Assembly (NCBI GenBank): GCA_900547005.1
Contig: URER01000001.1
Span: 84,723 to 148,722 of the forward strand
DNA: 64,000 nt
Source: an uncultured Prevotella sp.
Lineage (GTDB): Bacteria > Bacteroidota > Bacteroidia > Bacteroidales > Bacteroidaceae
Direction of reading: 5' to 3'
Shown: piece after piece, positions 18,002 through 26,445 of the stretch
Layout: every line of letters starts with the position of its first letter
Position numbering within the stretch: the stretch's first letter is position 1
The notes under the pieces: model-generated
Seen by the model: the letters and a program-made list of their open reading frames with translations, nothing else
Database searches by the model: none
What the model was told of the DNA's origin: nothing
Made by a program: the position numbers and the translations under genes

Positions 18002-19969
18002 TCAGTTGGTCTGCACATCCATTTGAGCCGCTAAGCGAAACGTATGTGTCGGCACTACATGACATGTGGTCAACGAAAGAAAGTTGTTGATGATGTCCTC
18101 TGTATAAACCACATCCTTTGTAGCAAACAGTTTTGTCCAATTAGAAACACATTCTCTACGGAAATCGGTGCAACCACTCCATGCCATTCCGGCAAGGAAC
18201 TTATCGACAGCAGGCTCAATATCATTTGGATTCGCAAGTTGATGACAATACTTTATAGCAGTAGCCATGATGCCATAAAATATGGCCTTAGCTTCCTCTT
18301 CATTGAAATTTATACGCTCTGTTTGTGAGAACTTGCCGAGTAAACCACGACCTTCCTCAATGAAGCGGCTGAGAACTCCTTGAAATCTGTATTGCTTGGC
18401 TTGCTCCTCACGCTTAGCCTCTGTCTCCTGTCGTTTTCTTTCCTCCGTTTCTTTTCTTTTGCGTTTCTCCACACGTTCTATGGCTTCAACTATCTCAGGT
18501 TGCTGCTTCAAGTCATTCCACTGAAGAACAAGATATTTATACTTAGACAACAAGGCATTGTAATCATTACCAAGACTGGCAAGCTCGCTCTTTGCATCAG
18601 CCAATTGTTCTTTGAGAGCATTAATCTCTGCATCTTTTTGAACAGTAACTCTCTTGACAGCGTTTTCATCAAGCTGTGAGATACGTTCCTTGACCTTAGC
18701 GTTCTCTGCTTCAAGAGCCTTGTTATCCTTGATAAGACGGTTGAGATTCTGCATATAATAGGCGTAAGTTTTGTTAGCCGATGCTTTGACACCTTCATTC
18801 TGCCTGTCACGAGCCTCATTGATGGCATCAGCCAAAGACTTTATGACTGCGTTTATGTTAGCTATACGTTCCTCTCGCCATGCCTTCTGTCCGATGATAG
18901 CAGGAACGGGTATGCCAAGCTCCTGTTCTACAATTCGCATTGCCTCTTGAACTGATGTCTTGACATTAAGCAAAGGGAATGTGAGTTCCTTATGGTCGAT
19001 GGTTGCAAGCACTGCATATTTCTCTACCTTATCAAGGGCAGCCTTTGCCTGACGCTCGGCTTCAAGCACTACCTTGTTCTTGTGCTTTCGTCCACGCTTC
19101 TCTTCCTCGGACAACTCACAGTAAGGGATGCCACGGGCAAGCCCATACTTACAGCCCACCTCTTTGTGGTAGTCCGTATGAAGTCGGGAGAGATATTCCG
19201 ATTTTTCCTTTCTTGTCTCACCCCAGACCTTGGCGTAAGATACCCTCTCTACAAAAGCCTTTGATGCTGTTTGCTTATTGTAATTTTCACGCTCTTCTTT
19301 CGACAACACCTTCCATTCTTTTGTACTTAACACTAAGTTTGGATTGTCCTTGTTGATATACTGGCTTCCGATTCGCCCACGTCTCTTGACTTTCTCCACA
19401 GGAATGGTCTGGACATGCGCATGGATGCTTGTCTCATCACAATGGACGGCAAAACTCACGATGTTATCCTCTCCCCACTTCCTGCAGGCGAAGTCGTATG
19501 TATCCTTTGCCCATTGCATGATCCCTTGTTGCAGGATGACATAGCTGTGGTCTGCATTCGGGTCAGAGGTGTCTATCTTCTGATTGCCAAAAGCAAGTCT
19601 GTTCATCACGTCACGGTCTCCGCTGAAAATCATGCCGACGGTACAGTTGGGGCTGTTGCTTGAAACATGGTCCGGATGCTTGGCATCCATATATGGCTTG
19701 AATCCCAACTCGCCAAGGCGCATCTGGATACGCTCATGCAAGGGAATGGGATTTGCACCAAGCAAAGTGACTCTTCCACCCTTGATAATTTCAAAGTTGA
19801 GACTCTTGCGTGAGAAGTTATAATGGTTGTTCTTGTCTTTGTCTGCATTCTTCAGCCGATAGGCATTCTCATCCCATCCTCTGCGTTCAGCCTCGTTACC
19901 CACTTGGACGGAGAATGATTTCTTGTCCTTGCCGACATGGATGGCGGCACGTGGTATATTACTTTGCAT
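18002..19969 (-). CDS. mobV: MobV-family relaxase (Mob_Pre), C-terminus frameshifted
   Basis: About 655 aa from the preferred start MQSNIPRAAIHVG. The relaxase domain fills the first half, with the metal-binding/catalytic region HCDETSIHAHVQTIPV; a long coiled coil follows (about 390-530). The protein should nick its oriT and pilot the strand during mobilisation. Compared with the paralogue at 32983-35013 the frame shifts near 18075: where the paralogue continues LAFVDHMSCSADTYV, this one reads LSLTTCHVVPTHTF and stops soon after. The lost tail (FVDHMSCSADTYVSLSGSNG) is present in the neighbouring frame down to 17940. Four fewer bases at this point explain it. Since only the last 40 residues are affected, the relaxase may still work. 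Confidence 0.9.
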   Translation of the reverse strand: MQSNIPRAAIHVGKDKKSFSVQVGNEAERRGWDENAYRLKNADKDKNNHYNFSRKSLNFEIIKGGRVTLLGANPIPLHERIQMRLGELGFKPYMDAKHPDHVSSNSPNCTVGMIFSGDRDVMNRLAFGNQKIDTSDPNADHSYVILQQGIMQWAKDTYDFACRKWGEDNIVSFAVHCDETSIHAHVQTIPVEKVKRRGRIGSQYINKDNPNLVLSTKEWKVLSKEERENYNKQTASKAFVERVSYAKVWGETRKEKSEYLSRLHTDYHKEVGCKYGLARGIPYCELSEEEKRGRKHKNKVVLEAERQAKAALDKVEKYAVLATIDHKELTFPLLNVKTSVQEAMRIVEQELGIPVPAIIGQKAWREERIANINAVIKSLADAINEARDRQNEGVKASANKTYAYYMQNLNRLIKDNKALEAENAKVKERISQLDENAVKRVTVQKDAEINALKEQLADAKSELASLGNDYNALLSKYKYLVLQWNDLKQQPEIVEAIERVEKRKRKETEERKRQETEAKREEQAKQYRFQGVLSRFIEEGRGLLGKFSQTERINFNEEEAKAIFYGIMATAIKYCHQLANPNDIEPAVDKFLAGMAWSGCTDFRRECVSNWTKLFATKDVVYTEDIINNFLSLTTCHVVPTHTFRLAAQMDVQTN

Positions 19970-20023
19970 ATTGTATTCTTGTTTAGTTGGTACATTAGTA
20001 AAATGGAGAACATTTAGATACAA

Positions 20024-20130
20024 GTGGGGACAGGTCTCGGGCAGAGCCTGAGCATAATCAGGACTTTTTAAGTGAGCGGCGTAAGCATGTGAATCTAAAA
20101 GTCCCTATTATGTTCATGGACTTTTGCAAA
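20024..20130 (-). other. Putative oriT of element 1
   Basis: Just upstream of the relaxase gene lies a block shared almost base for base with the region before the second relaxase (32818-32944). In minus orientation it contains CATAATAGGGACTTTTAG, then after about 25 bp AAAAAGTCCTGATTATG, which form an inverted repeat, followed by GCTCAGGCTCTGCCCGAGA. Position before a MobV gene and conservation between two elements point to the transfer origin. The nick site cannot be fixed from this. Confidence 0.7.
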
Positions 20131-20147
20131 AAGTCGTCATCTACATA

Positions 20148-20870
20148 CTACCTCAAATCTGTATTGTCATCCGATTGTGCCTTGTCCGTGCGGTAAGTCG
20201 GATTCCGATAGACAATCTTTGCCATCATCTCGTTGAGACGGTCAGCGATGCGGTCGCCGTAGCGTTTGCGTATGTCATTGGGACCAAGGTTTGTTGTCAC
20301 AACAGTGAACAGTTGCGCATCATACCTCTTTGTCAGGAGGTCGATGAGTGGAGTCATTACATTGCCGTAGTCCATCACCTCGACAGGCTCTGTGCCCAAG
20401 TCATCAATGCCCAACAGGTCGTAGCGTGCCAGTTCAAGAAACTTCCTATGGTCGGTCTTGCATAGCTGCACAATCTGCAAAGCGTCAACTATTGGCAAAC
20501 CGTAACAGTCGCCCAATCCCGTTCCTGCACCTGATGAACGGTTCGGGTTGCGGATTTTCAGATGATTGATGAGGTTCTGCAAAGCCTTGAGCATGGTTGT
20601 CTTTCCATTGCCGCAACCACCGCAAAGAACAATACCAAATTTCGGTGAGTCTGCCGTAAGGCATTTGGCAATCTGCCGTAACTGCTCGTCAACGGAACTG
20701 TTATAGACAAACTCACGATGTCGGGAATGCACCTCCGCTATTGTCGCAGCCAACAAAAACTCATAAGCCTGTTCTTCTTTCATCGGGAGTCTAAAACGCA
20801 CCGTCGTAGTCCGTTCCCTCTGCAGGAGCCGGATATAGTCTACGATTCTCTTTTCTTTTGCCGTATCCAT
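20148..20870 (-). CDS. DnaC/IstB-like AAA+ ATPase (helicase-loader type)
   Basis: About 240 aa from MDTAKEKRIVDYI; an upstream start at 20903 is possible. Walker A GGCGNGKTT lies near 95 and Walker B LLGIDDLG near 160, with a sensor-like VVTTNLGP segment and RYGDRIADRLNEM at the end. These are typical of DnaC-like loaders found in plasmids and mobilisable elements, where they help replicate the excised form. The gene overlaps the 157-aa gene by about 80 bp in another frame, indicating co-translation. Its end is followed directly by the oriT-like block. Confidence 0.85.
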   Translation of the reverse strand: MDTAKEKRIVDYIRLLQRERTTTVRFRLPMKEEQAYEFLLAATIAEVHSRHREFVYNSSVDEQLRQIAKCLTADSPKFGIVLCGGCGNGKTTMLKALQNLINHLKIRNPNRSSGAGTGLGDCYGLPIVDALQIVQLCKTDHRKFLELARYDLLGIDDLGTEPVEVMDYGNVMTPLIDLLTKRYDAQLFTVVTTNLGPNDIRKRYGDRIADRLNEMMAKIVYRNPTYRTDKAQSDDNTDLR

Positions 20871-21264
20871 AATCTCTTTCGTTTTTACAGTCAAATTTTT
20901 CACCAGATTCCTTTATAAAAGAATCTTTGTCTTTATCTTTTATATGTGTCAAGCCATCTGTCAATTCCTCTGTCAAGTTATCCGTCCATTCAAGCATTGT
21001 GTATTTGGACGGTAGATGACGCGATTTTCCATCAGTGAAGGAGATAAGTTGCCTGTCTGCAAGATGTTTCCGTGCCGTGATGACCGTCTGCCTTGAAATG
21101 CGCAGTTCATCACATATTCTTGTCGTGGAACATGTAATGGGCATTTTCCAGAAACGCCTGTTGCATTCGTTTATCAGATAGGCAAACAGCGCTATCTCGC
21201 TCGCAGGCATTGGTGACAATAGGGAGGAACGCCACATCTGGTTCATGTATTCGATATAAGTCAT
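20791..21264 (-). CDS. Winged-helix replication-type protein, 157 aa
   Basis: The N-terminal 95 residues contain a winged-helix pattern (ASEIALFAYLINECNRRF, then TRICDELRISRQTVITARKHLADRQLISF), as in replication initiators and DnaD-like proteins of Bacteroides elements. The C-terminal 60 residues are charged and low in complexity. Its start overlaps the stop of the 134-aa HTH gene (ATGA), and its 3' part overlaps the DnaC-like gene. Initiation or primosome function is inferred from this pairing. Confidence 0.75.
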   Translation of the reverse strand: MTYIEYMNQMWRSSLLSPMPASEIALFAYLINECNRRFWKMPITCSTTRICDELRISRQTVITARKHLADRQLISFTDGKSRHLPSKYTMLEWTDNLTEELTDGLTHIKDKDKDSFIKESGEKFDCKNERDYGYGKRKENRRLYPAPAEGTDYDGAF

Positions 21265-21665
21265 TTGTCCTCCTTCCTGTTCTTTGTCCCAGACATTTCC
21301 TTGTCCACCTTGCTTGTCTTCTTGCAGTAGCCTGATACCGTCTCATCCATGGAACGTGCATGGGTAATAGCCTTGACGGCTGATGCCGGGTACATGTTCT
21401 TGTTGCCGAACTTGATATGCTGCAGGTAGCCTGTGCGGTGCCATTGCCATAGGGTGGCAGGACAGACGTTGAAAATCTTGCAGACTTCATCTGTGGTGAG
21501 AAATGTCTCTTCCGGTTCTTCCTTACAAGATGATGCAGCAATATTCTCTTCCCATTCCTTGCGTGATTTTGTCAATAACATCTCCGCAAAATGGTGAAGG
21601 TCTTCGGGAGTGACGGTCAATGCGACCTGTCCTCCCATCTTTGTCAATGACATGATGTCAACCAT
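21261..21665 (-). CDS. HTH_17/MerR-like DNA-binding protein (excisionase type)
   Basis: 134 aa. The central segment FLTTDEVCKIFNVCPATLWQWHRTGYLQHIKFGNKNMYPASAV is the classical excisionase-like HTH_17 fold found in mobile elements of Bacteroidetes. The N-terminal part is a helical extension, and the tail is basic. It is first in a tight run (HTH, winged helix, DnaC-like). It may regulate the module or assist excision; the sequence does not decide which. Confidence 0.8.
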   Translation of the reverse strand: MVDIMSLTKMGGQVALTVTPEDLHHFAEMLLTKSRKEWEENIAASSCKEEPEETFLTTDEVCKIFNVCPATLWQWHRTGYLQHIKFGNKNMYPASAVKAITHARSMDETVSGYCKKTSKVDKEMSGTKNRKEDK

Positions 21666-21891
21666 ATTTGTCCTTTTTGATATGCGTTATACATACGCTG
21701 TCCCACTTGCAAACCAGGATGCTCTCTTTTGCAGCGTCATAAAAAAGAAGCACCGCCAATCCGCTGGTTATCCGGAATGACAGTGCAAAGTTATATGGCT
21801 TTTGACGGCTCTGAATGGAATTTGAAGAGGCGGTAGGAAGCGACTACTTTTGACTACTCTTTGTTAATGGATTTAACGTGATTTCATCAAA

Positions 21892-21932
21892 AATCCTTAG
21901 CCGAATGCGCTATCGCACCCAACTAAGGATAA
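21892..21932. other. Hairpin in the gap 21666-21960
   Basis: ATCCTTAG and CTAAGGAT form an 8-bp perfect stem around an inner partly paired GATGCG-like loop region. It lies at the 3' side of the 277-aa gene and may be its terminator. The remainder of the gap (about 225 bp) shows no gene. Confidence 0.4.
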
Positions 21933-21960
21933 TGGAAAGATTTCATATTTCTGTAAATTG

Positions 21961-22794
21961 TCAGAGGCGGAAGATACTGCGACAGTATGCGATAATAAGG
22001 GAAAGAAAATTCTTTCGTCCCAATTTGCGGTTGTTGAATGTGATATTTCCATCGGCATCTACTGTGTAGCCGATGGCATTCCGCAAAGCCTTACGGTGAT
22101 ACTTTATCTTCTCTTCGGACTGCTTCTTGATGGCATCCGGCTCATATTCCAGATTGATATGGTATTTGCTGAAATACTTGTCAAAGCTGCTCTTTTTCAA
22201 GTTGAACTCACAGACTAACAGACTGCGTGAAACTGTCGGGAACAAGATGCCCTCATCTATTGCGCAATGGAGGATTATTGCCGCGTCATCGGGATGCTCG
22301 CCTTGGATAATCTGGTGAAGCCCATGGCTTATGGCATAATAGTGTGCCGGAAAAGGTGTGTATTCAATCAGCCTGCTCGGATGCTCCTCATTTGACAGTC
22401 CACGGATAATCTTCAAGAAGCCCAATATCATCTTTTGTGAAATCCCATCCCAATGCTTGCGCATCAGTTCCTTGGTCAATGCCTCTATCTCATCATAGTG
22501 ATTTTTGCCCCTAATGGCTATGTATTTAAATGTCCTGCGGATGGCAGGCTTCTTTGCAAGTTCTTCCCACGGGGTAGTCTGATATGACATGACGGCAAGT
22601 ACGGTCATGCCAAAAGCATCGAGGCTCGGCTTCTCCACATCCTCGTTCACTTTCTTGCCGTCAAATTCTTCCTTAATGAGCGACAGCAGAAACCTTACGT
22701 TCTCTTCCGTTACATTGCGGGGCTTTCCGAACTGGTGTTCAAGATCCTCGCCAAGCTCTTTTATATTCATGTCTCGATGCCTTTCTTTAGTCAA
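21961..22794 (-). CDS. Hypothetical protein of the integration module, 277 aa
   Basis: I do not recognise the family. It looks largely helical, with a basic C-terminus (KYHRKALRNAIGYTVDADGNITFNNRKLGRKN). The start overlaps the 3' end of the recombinase gene by 8 bp; an alternative start MNIKELGEDLEHQ is eight codons in. Strict coupling to the recombinases suggests a role in recombination or its control. Confidence 0.75.
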   Translation of the reverse strand: MTKERHRDMNIKELGEDLEHQFGKPRNVTEENVRFLLSLIKEEFDGKKVNEDVEKPSLDAFGMTVLAVMSYQTTPWEELAKKPAIRRTFKYIAIRGKNHYDEIEALTKELMRKHWDGISQKMILGFLKIIRGLSNEEHPSRLIEYTPFPAHYYAISHGLHQIIQGEHPDDAAIILHCAIDEGILFPTVSRSLLVCEFNLKKSSFDKYFSKYHINLEYEPDAIKKQSEEKIKYHRKALRNAIGYTVDADGNITFNNRKLGRKNFLSLIIAYCRSIFRL

Positions 22795-24115
22795 TGAGCC
22801 TTACAAGCTCGCGTTTCATCTCGTTGTCAATCTCCCTGTACCGCGCAAAGGCACGGCTGCCGTCGGTATGCCCCGAAAGCGATGCGACAAGGTTCGGGTC
22901 TTTCACCTTCTTGTAAAGGTTGCCGATGAAGGTCTTTCGGGCGGTATGACTCGTGGCGATGTCGCAGATAGGCTTCTGCACAGGCTCACGTGTCATGTTG
23001 TCGATTACCGTCACCATGCGGTTGATGCCGAGCAGTCTCAGAATCTTCTTTATCTGCCGGTTGTAGATTTCCTGGTTTATCTTCGGTAATATGCGTGTTT
23101 CGAGGTCTGCATACTTTTCAAGGATTACCTTTGCTTTGTCATTGAGCGGTACTCTGATGGTACGTGGCTTATGGTTCTTGGTCTTCTCCGCTATATATTC
23201 CACCCCTCCGTCCACGATATTGGCACGTGTCATCTTCTCAAGGTCGCCCACACGGCAGCCGATAAGGCAGTGGAACATGAAGATGTCACGATATACCTGT
23301 GTCGAGGGTGTCTCGTCAGTGAGGTCTGCATAATAAACCTTGTCACGCTCTTCAAGTGTCAGGTAGAAAGGAGGACTATCCAATACTTTCGGCATCTCGA
23401 ATGTGGCGAATGGGTCGTTGGTGGTGATGTTGTGCTTCAGGCACCAGTTGACTACCGTGCGCAGTGACCTTAATATCTTATTGATGGAGTTTTCTGTAAG
23501 CTGTCTGGGCTTGTAGCGTTCCTCAATGTCATCATAGATTTGTAGGTAGTGTTCATAATATTCCGCCTCGTTGACCAGATACTTGTGGAACTCTTGCAGG
23601 TCATCAGCCGTCATGGTGTCGATACGCATGGTATATCCCCGCCTGCGCATGATATCCCTTTGGAAACGCTCGAAGTGCTGTATCTTGCGCAGGTTTTGTT
23701 TATGGTGTCTTGCGGTCTCATTCTCCATAGGATGGTTCTCTGCATACTGCTGGCACTGATATGTCAGGCTGTATTCATCGCCCTTCCTGCCTTGTCGTAT
23801 GTTTATGTTGGGGTGATGAAATTCCTCTATCACACCTTTCAACCATCTGCTGTCCGCTCCATGATAATATTGAGAGGATATAAGAGCTGTCAAATCCTGT
23901 ACAGCTTTATCGAAAGCCGTTCGTTTGGATTCTGCAACAAGAGCCACACGTGTCTTGTAGCCTTGCCTCTCCGCACTCCAGTGGTTGGGATTGATGGAAA
24001 GCTCGCTGACAGCCTTGATGTCAGTCTTGCCGTCACGCACACGGAAATAGACGTGTGCGTGGTCGGTTATATTGTTCTTTGCCGAGGTCTCCCGGATAAA
24101 TGCCGTTACTTTCAT
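22787..24115 (-). CDS. Tyrosine recombinase, second of a tandem pair
   Basis: 442 aa. A SAM-like core-binding domain lies at about 100-230. The catalytic domain has the first Arg in GCRVGDL (near 284), a HxxR box in SHTARKTF (near 390), then SGHTDGSRAF and the nucleophile region ARYREID (near 425). It is closely related to the recombinase directly upstream (shared FIGNLYKKVKDP, GSRAFARYREID). Pairs like this integrate and excise Bacteroidales elements; target choice cannot be read from the sequence. Confidence 0.92.
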   Translation of the reverse strand: MKVTAFIRETSAKNNITDHAHVYFRVRDGKTDIKAVSELSINPNHWSAERQGYKTRVALVAESKRTAFDKAVQDLTALISSQYYHGADSRWLKGVIEEFHHPNINIRQGRKGDEYSLTYQCQQYAENHPMENETARHHKQNLRKIQHFERFQRDIMRRRGYTMRIDTMTADDLQEFHKYLVNEAEYYEHYLQIYDDIEERYKPRQLTENSINKILRSLRTVVNWCLKHNITTNDPFATFEMPKVLDSPPFYLTLEERDKVYYADLTDETPSTQVYRDIFMFHCLIGCRVGDLEKMTRANIVDGGVEYIAEKTKNHKPRTIRVPLNDKAKVILEKYADLETRILPKINQEIYNRQIKKILRLLGINRMVTVIDNMTREPVQKPICDIATSHTARKTFIGNLYKKVKDPNLVASLSGHTDGSRAFARYREIDNEMKRELVRLID

Positions 24116-24159
24116 AATGCGCTATGTTTTGTGGGGTTGGTAAATCGCGTTCTTTGCTT

Positions 24160-25479
24160 TCAGTTGATGAGGTTGACAAGGTTCACTTTTGTCTCCTCAT
24201 CAATCTCCCTGTATCTTGCGAAAGCCCTGCTGCCGTTGACGTGTCCAGTCATGGAGCTTACAAGTTCGGGGTCTTTCACTTTCTTGTAAAGGTTGCCGAT
24301 GAAGTTACGCCTTGCCATGTGGCTTGATGCGACATCGCATATCGGTTTCTGCACCTCTTGCCCCGTTACTGTGTCAAGAATGGTCACAGTCCTGTTGATA
24401 CCGCATTCCCGAAGCACCGCGCGGATGCCTTTATTATACTGGTATATTTGCTTTGTCGGCAGAAGCGTTTTCTGTCTGCCTTCGTAGCGTTTTAGTATCT
24501 CTATAGCCTTTGAAGTCAGAGGGACATTTACCGTCTGCGGACGCTTACGCATGGTCTTGTGCGGCAGATACTGCAACATGTCTCCGACAATATTGTCTCT
24601 TGTGAAAGAGAACATGTCACCGACTCTGCACCCTACCATTGATTGGAATATGAACAGGTCACGGTAGATTTCCAATTCAGGCTTATGGCTGAGGTCGGCA
24701 TGAAACACCTTGTCACGCTCCTCTATGGTCAGATAGAATGGAGAGCCTTGCACGGGAGAGGGGATGGTGAACGCATCGCATGAGCGGTTGGTGGTAAAGC
24801 CCATCTTGATGCACCAATGACCGACTATGCGGAGGTGGTGCATGATGCCTATTACCTGTGTGCTTGAAAGCTGTCTGGGCGGATGCACACCAATGCTGAA
24901 CTGCTCGTAGAACTCCGGATAATCCTTATAAAGGAGATGTTCGTTTATGACATATTCACGGAAATCAAGATAATCCTCTGGACGGATTGTCTCGCAATAG
25001 AGCGTGAAGCCATCCTTGCCCTCCATTTCCCTCTTGTAGGCTTCATATCGTTGGAGCTTCTTGATGGTCGGCTTATAGACAAGTGCAGACTTCGGACTCA
25101 TGGGATGCTCGGCAACATACTGTTCCATTCTTGATATGACAGTCGAGAGTGATTCCTTAGACTCAGCGACCGGATCTGCACATTTATCTATCACATTCCT
25201 CATCCAAGTGACATCTGCCGTGGTTGCATCGTATTCTTCTGATAGCGTGGTTGTAATTGAACGTACCAACTCCTTCGTCCGCTTCTGCTCATCTAATGGT
25301 ACCTGCTTCGTCCTTTTATAAGATAAATTGTCGTTGTCCCAAAAATCAAGCAGCACTTCAATATCGGAACGTACTTTGACGTCAACGCCCTTATCCCGAA
25401 GTCGAAAGCAGAGGTTGCCTTTACGGAGCGCACTCTCGCTCTTGGATTTGCATTCCTTTGTAGTGATACTGATTTTCAT
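24160..25479 (-). CDS. Tyrosine recombinase, first of a tandem pair
   Basis: 439 aa. Catalytic residues are visible: Arg in GCRVGDM, HxxR in SHMARRNF, the MTGHVNGSRAF region and Tyr in ARYREID. The N-terminal arm domain and SAM-like domain are as in the second copy, which starts 44 bp downstream. A TACCTTTG promoter box stands 28 bp upstream. It likely acts with its neighbour as a heteromeric recombinase that moves element 1. Confidence 0.92.
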   Translation of the reverse strand: MKISITTKECKSKSESALRKGNLCFRLRDKGVDVKVRSDIEVLLDFWDNDNLSYKRTKQVPLDEQKRTKELVRSITTTLSEEYDATTADVTWMRNVIDKCADPVAESKESLSTVISRMEQYVAEHPMSPKSALVYKPTIKKLQRYEAYKREMEGKDGFTLYCETIRPEDYLDFREYVINEHLLYKDYPEFYEQFSIGVHPPRQLSSTQVIGIMHHLRIVGHWCIKMGFTTNRSCDAFTIPSPVQGSPFYLTIEERDKVFHADLSHKPELEIYRDLFIFQSMVGCRVGDMFSFTRDNIVGDMLQYLPHKTMRKRPQTVNVPLTSKAIEILKRYEGRQKTLLPTKQIYQYNKGIRAVLRECGINRTVTILDTVTGQEVQKPICDVASSHMARRNFIGNLYKKVKDPELVSSMTGHVNGSRAFARYREIDEETKVNLVNLIN

Positions 25480-25506
25480 ATTCGCCTCGTTTTTATGTTA
25501 CGACTG

Positions 25507-25514
25507 CAAAGGTA
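25507..25514 (-). promoter_or_regulatory. Putative -7 box of the recombinase operon
   Basis: CAAAGGTA on the plus strand reads TACCTTTG on the minus strand, a perfect TAnnTTTG, 28 bp before the ATG at 25479. No clear -33 element was found. Confidence 0.45.
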
Positions 25515-25760
25515 ATGCTTTTCCCGTAAATGTTCCCATATATCCCTAAAGAACTTCAATTCCTTTAAGTTTATTTATCTTTTGATATTTATTAAAATAT
25601 CACTTATTATCAGTTATTTGCAGATGTTTCTATCAGATTTCATCAAGTTAAATTAGGTTCGTTTTAGTATATATAGTTTCCACGTTTTTTCTGTATATGC
25701 TATAACACGCTTTTTTATTATGCCGATGTGGAGCTGTCGGCAAACAAAAAATGTTATAAC

Positions 25761-26096
25761 ATGAAACAAACTATTCACAAATTCCTATTGCTGGCGGTAA
25801 TGGCAATAGTGGGAATCACAAATGCCGAAGCCTATACCTGTTGTATCGACGGCATCTACTACAACGTGGACAAAACGAAAAAGACCGCGGAAGTTACGTA
25901 CAAATCAGGAGGTTCTCCCACACCCGAATATAGGGGCTCTGTGGTAATACCAGAAAGTATTACCTATAATGGAGTAGAATATCCTGTGACAAGTATTATG
26001 TATAATGCTTTTGAAAATTGTTCCGGTTTAACATCTATAACAATACCAAGCTCTGTGACAAATATTGACTATAATGTTTTTTCCGGTTGTATTTAG
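25761..26096 (+). pseudogene. 5' fragment of a BspA-like leucine-rich repeat protein, cut by element 2
   Basis: The frame starts MKQTIHKFLLLAVMAIVGITNAEA, a clear signal peptide, then ITYNGVEYPVTSIMYNAFENCSGLTSITIPSSVTNIDYNVFSGC, which is the Treponema-type LRR (LRR_5) of BspA proteins. After the cysteine of FSGC a stop follows at once, inside the mobile element. The matching 3' part resumes at 41019 with CNNLQEVHISDV in the same phase. Together they would encode about 1200 residues. The 5' gap 25515-25760 is AT-rich and holds its likely promoter, otherwise nothing visible. Confidence 0.88.
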
Positions 26097-26265
26097 AGCC
26101 TTATAACTAACCATAACTTACTATGATCAACTAAGTATAAAACCCTGATTTTCAATACTCTTTGATTTTTAACACTTTCTGAGTGCTTTTTGGCAGTTCC
26201 CGATTTTCCACATATTTTTGCAGCGTATTTCTACCGTGGAGAATTTGCGGAGCTTTTATTTTGTC

Positions 26266-26385
26266 ATATCGTGAACGTAGTTGACAAGAGTTTACGAGTG
26301 GTTACGATGGAGGACAGATTTGAAAGCTGATAGGCAAAAAGCGTAATATCGTGGACTGGGTTGACAAAGGTTGTCAATGGTTCAC
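26266..26385. repeat. Two direct repeats 80 bp apart near the left end of element 2
   Basis: ATATCGTGAACGTAGTTGAC starts at 26266 and ATATCGTGGACTGGGTTGAC at 26346, exactly 80 bp apart. Both go on with ACAAnnGTT and a TGGTT block. The second also contains TTGACAA..TTGTCAA, a short palindrome. Such repeats at the edge of an element are probable integrase, excisionase or regulator binding sites ahead of the HTH gene at 26446. Confidence 0.7.
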
Positions 26386-26445
26386 TTCCGTTTACTCCAT
26401 CGGTGGAATACTCAAAGTATGTAGAACATAGCAATATCAAAGAGT

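Larger units (their letters stand above)
1240..25515. mobile_element. Putative integrative mobilisable island 1 carrying the defence-type operon (ends approximate)
   Basis: The stretch holds, from right to left, two tyrosine recombinases, a small HTH/DnaC-like module, an oriT-like block, a MobV relaxase and an eight-gene cargo operon. No conjugation (tra) genes are present, so transfer would depend on a helper. The right end must lie between the promoter of the first recombinase (about 25515) and the BspA-like gene at 25761. The left end is placed by default in the non-coding stretch after the cargo. I searched by eye for matching direct repeats at the two ends and found none that convince, so the limits are only estimates. 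Confidence 0.6.

Noticed and set aside
17940..18140. 66-codon minus-strand frame as a separate gene
   Set aside because: It is the out-of-frame tail of mobV1, as comparison with mobV2 shows.
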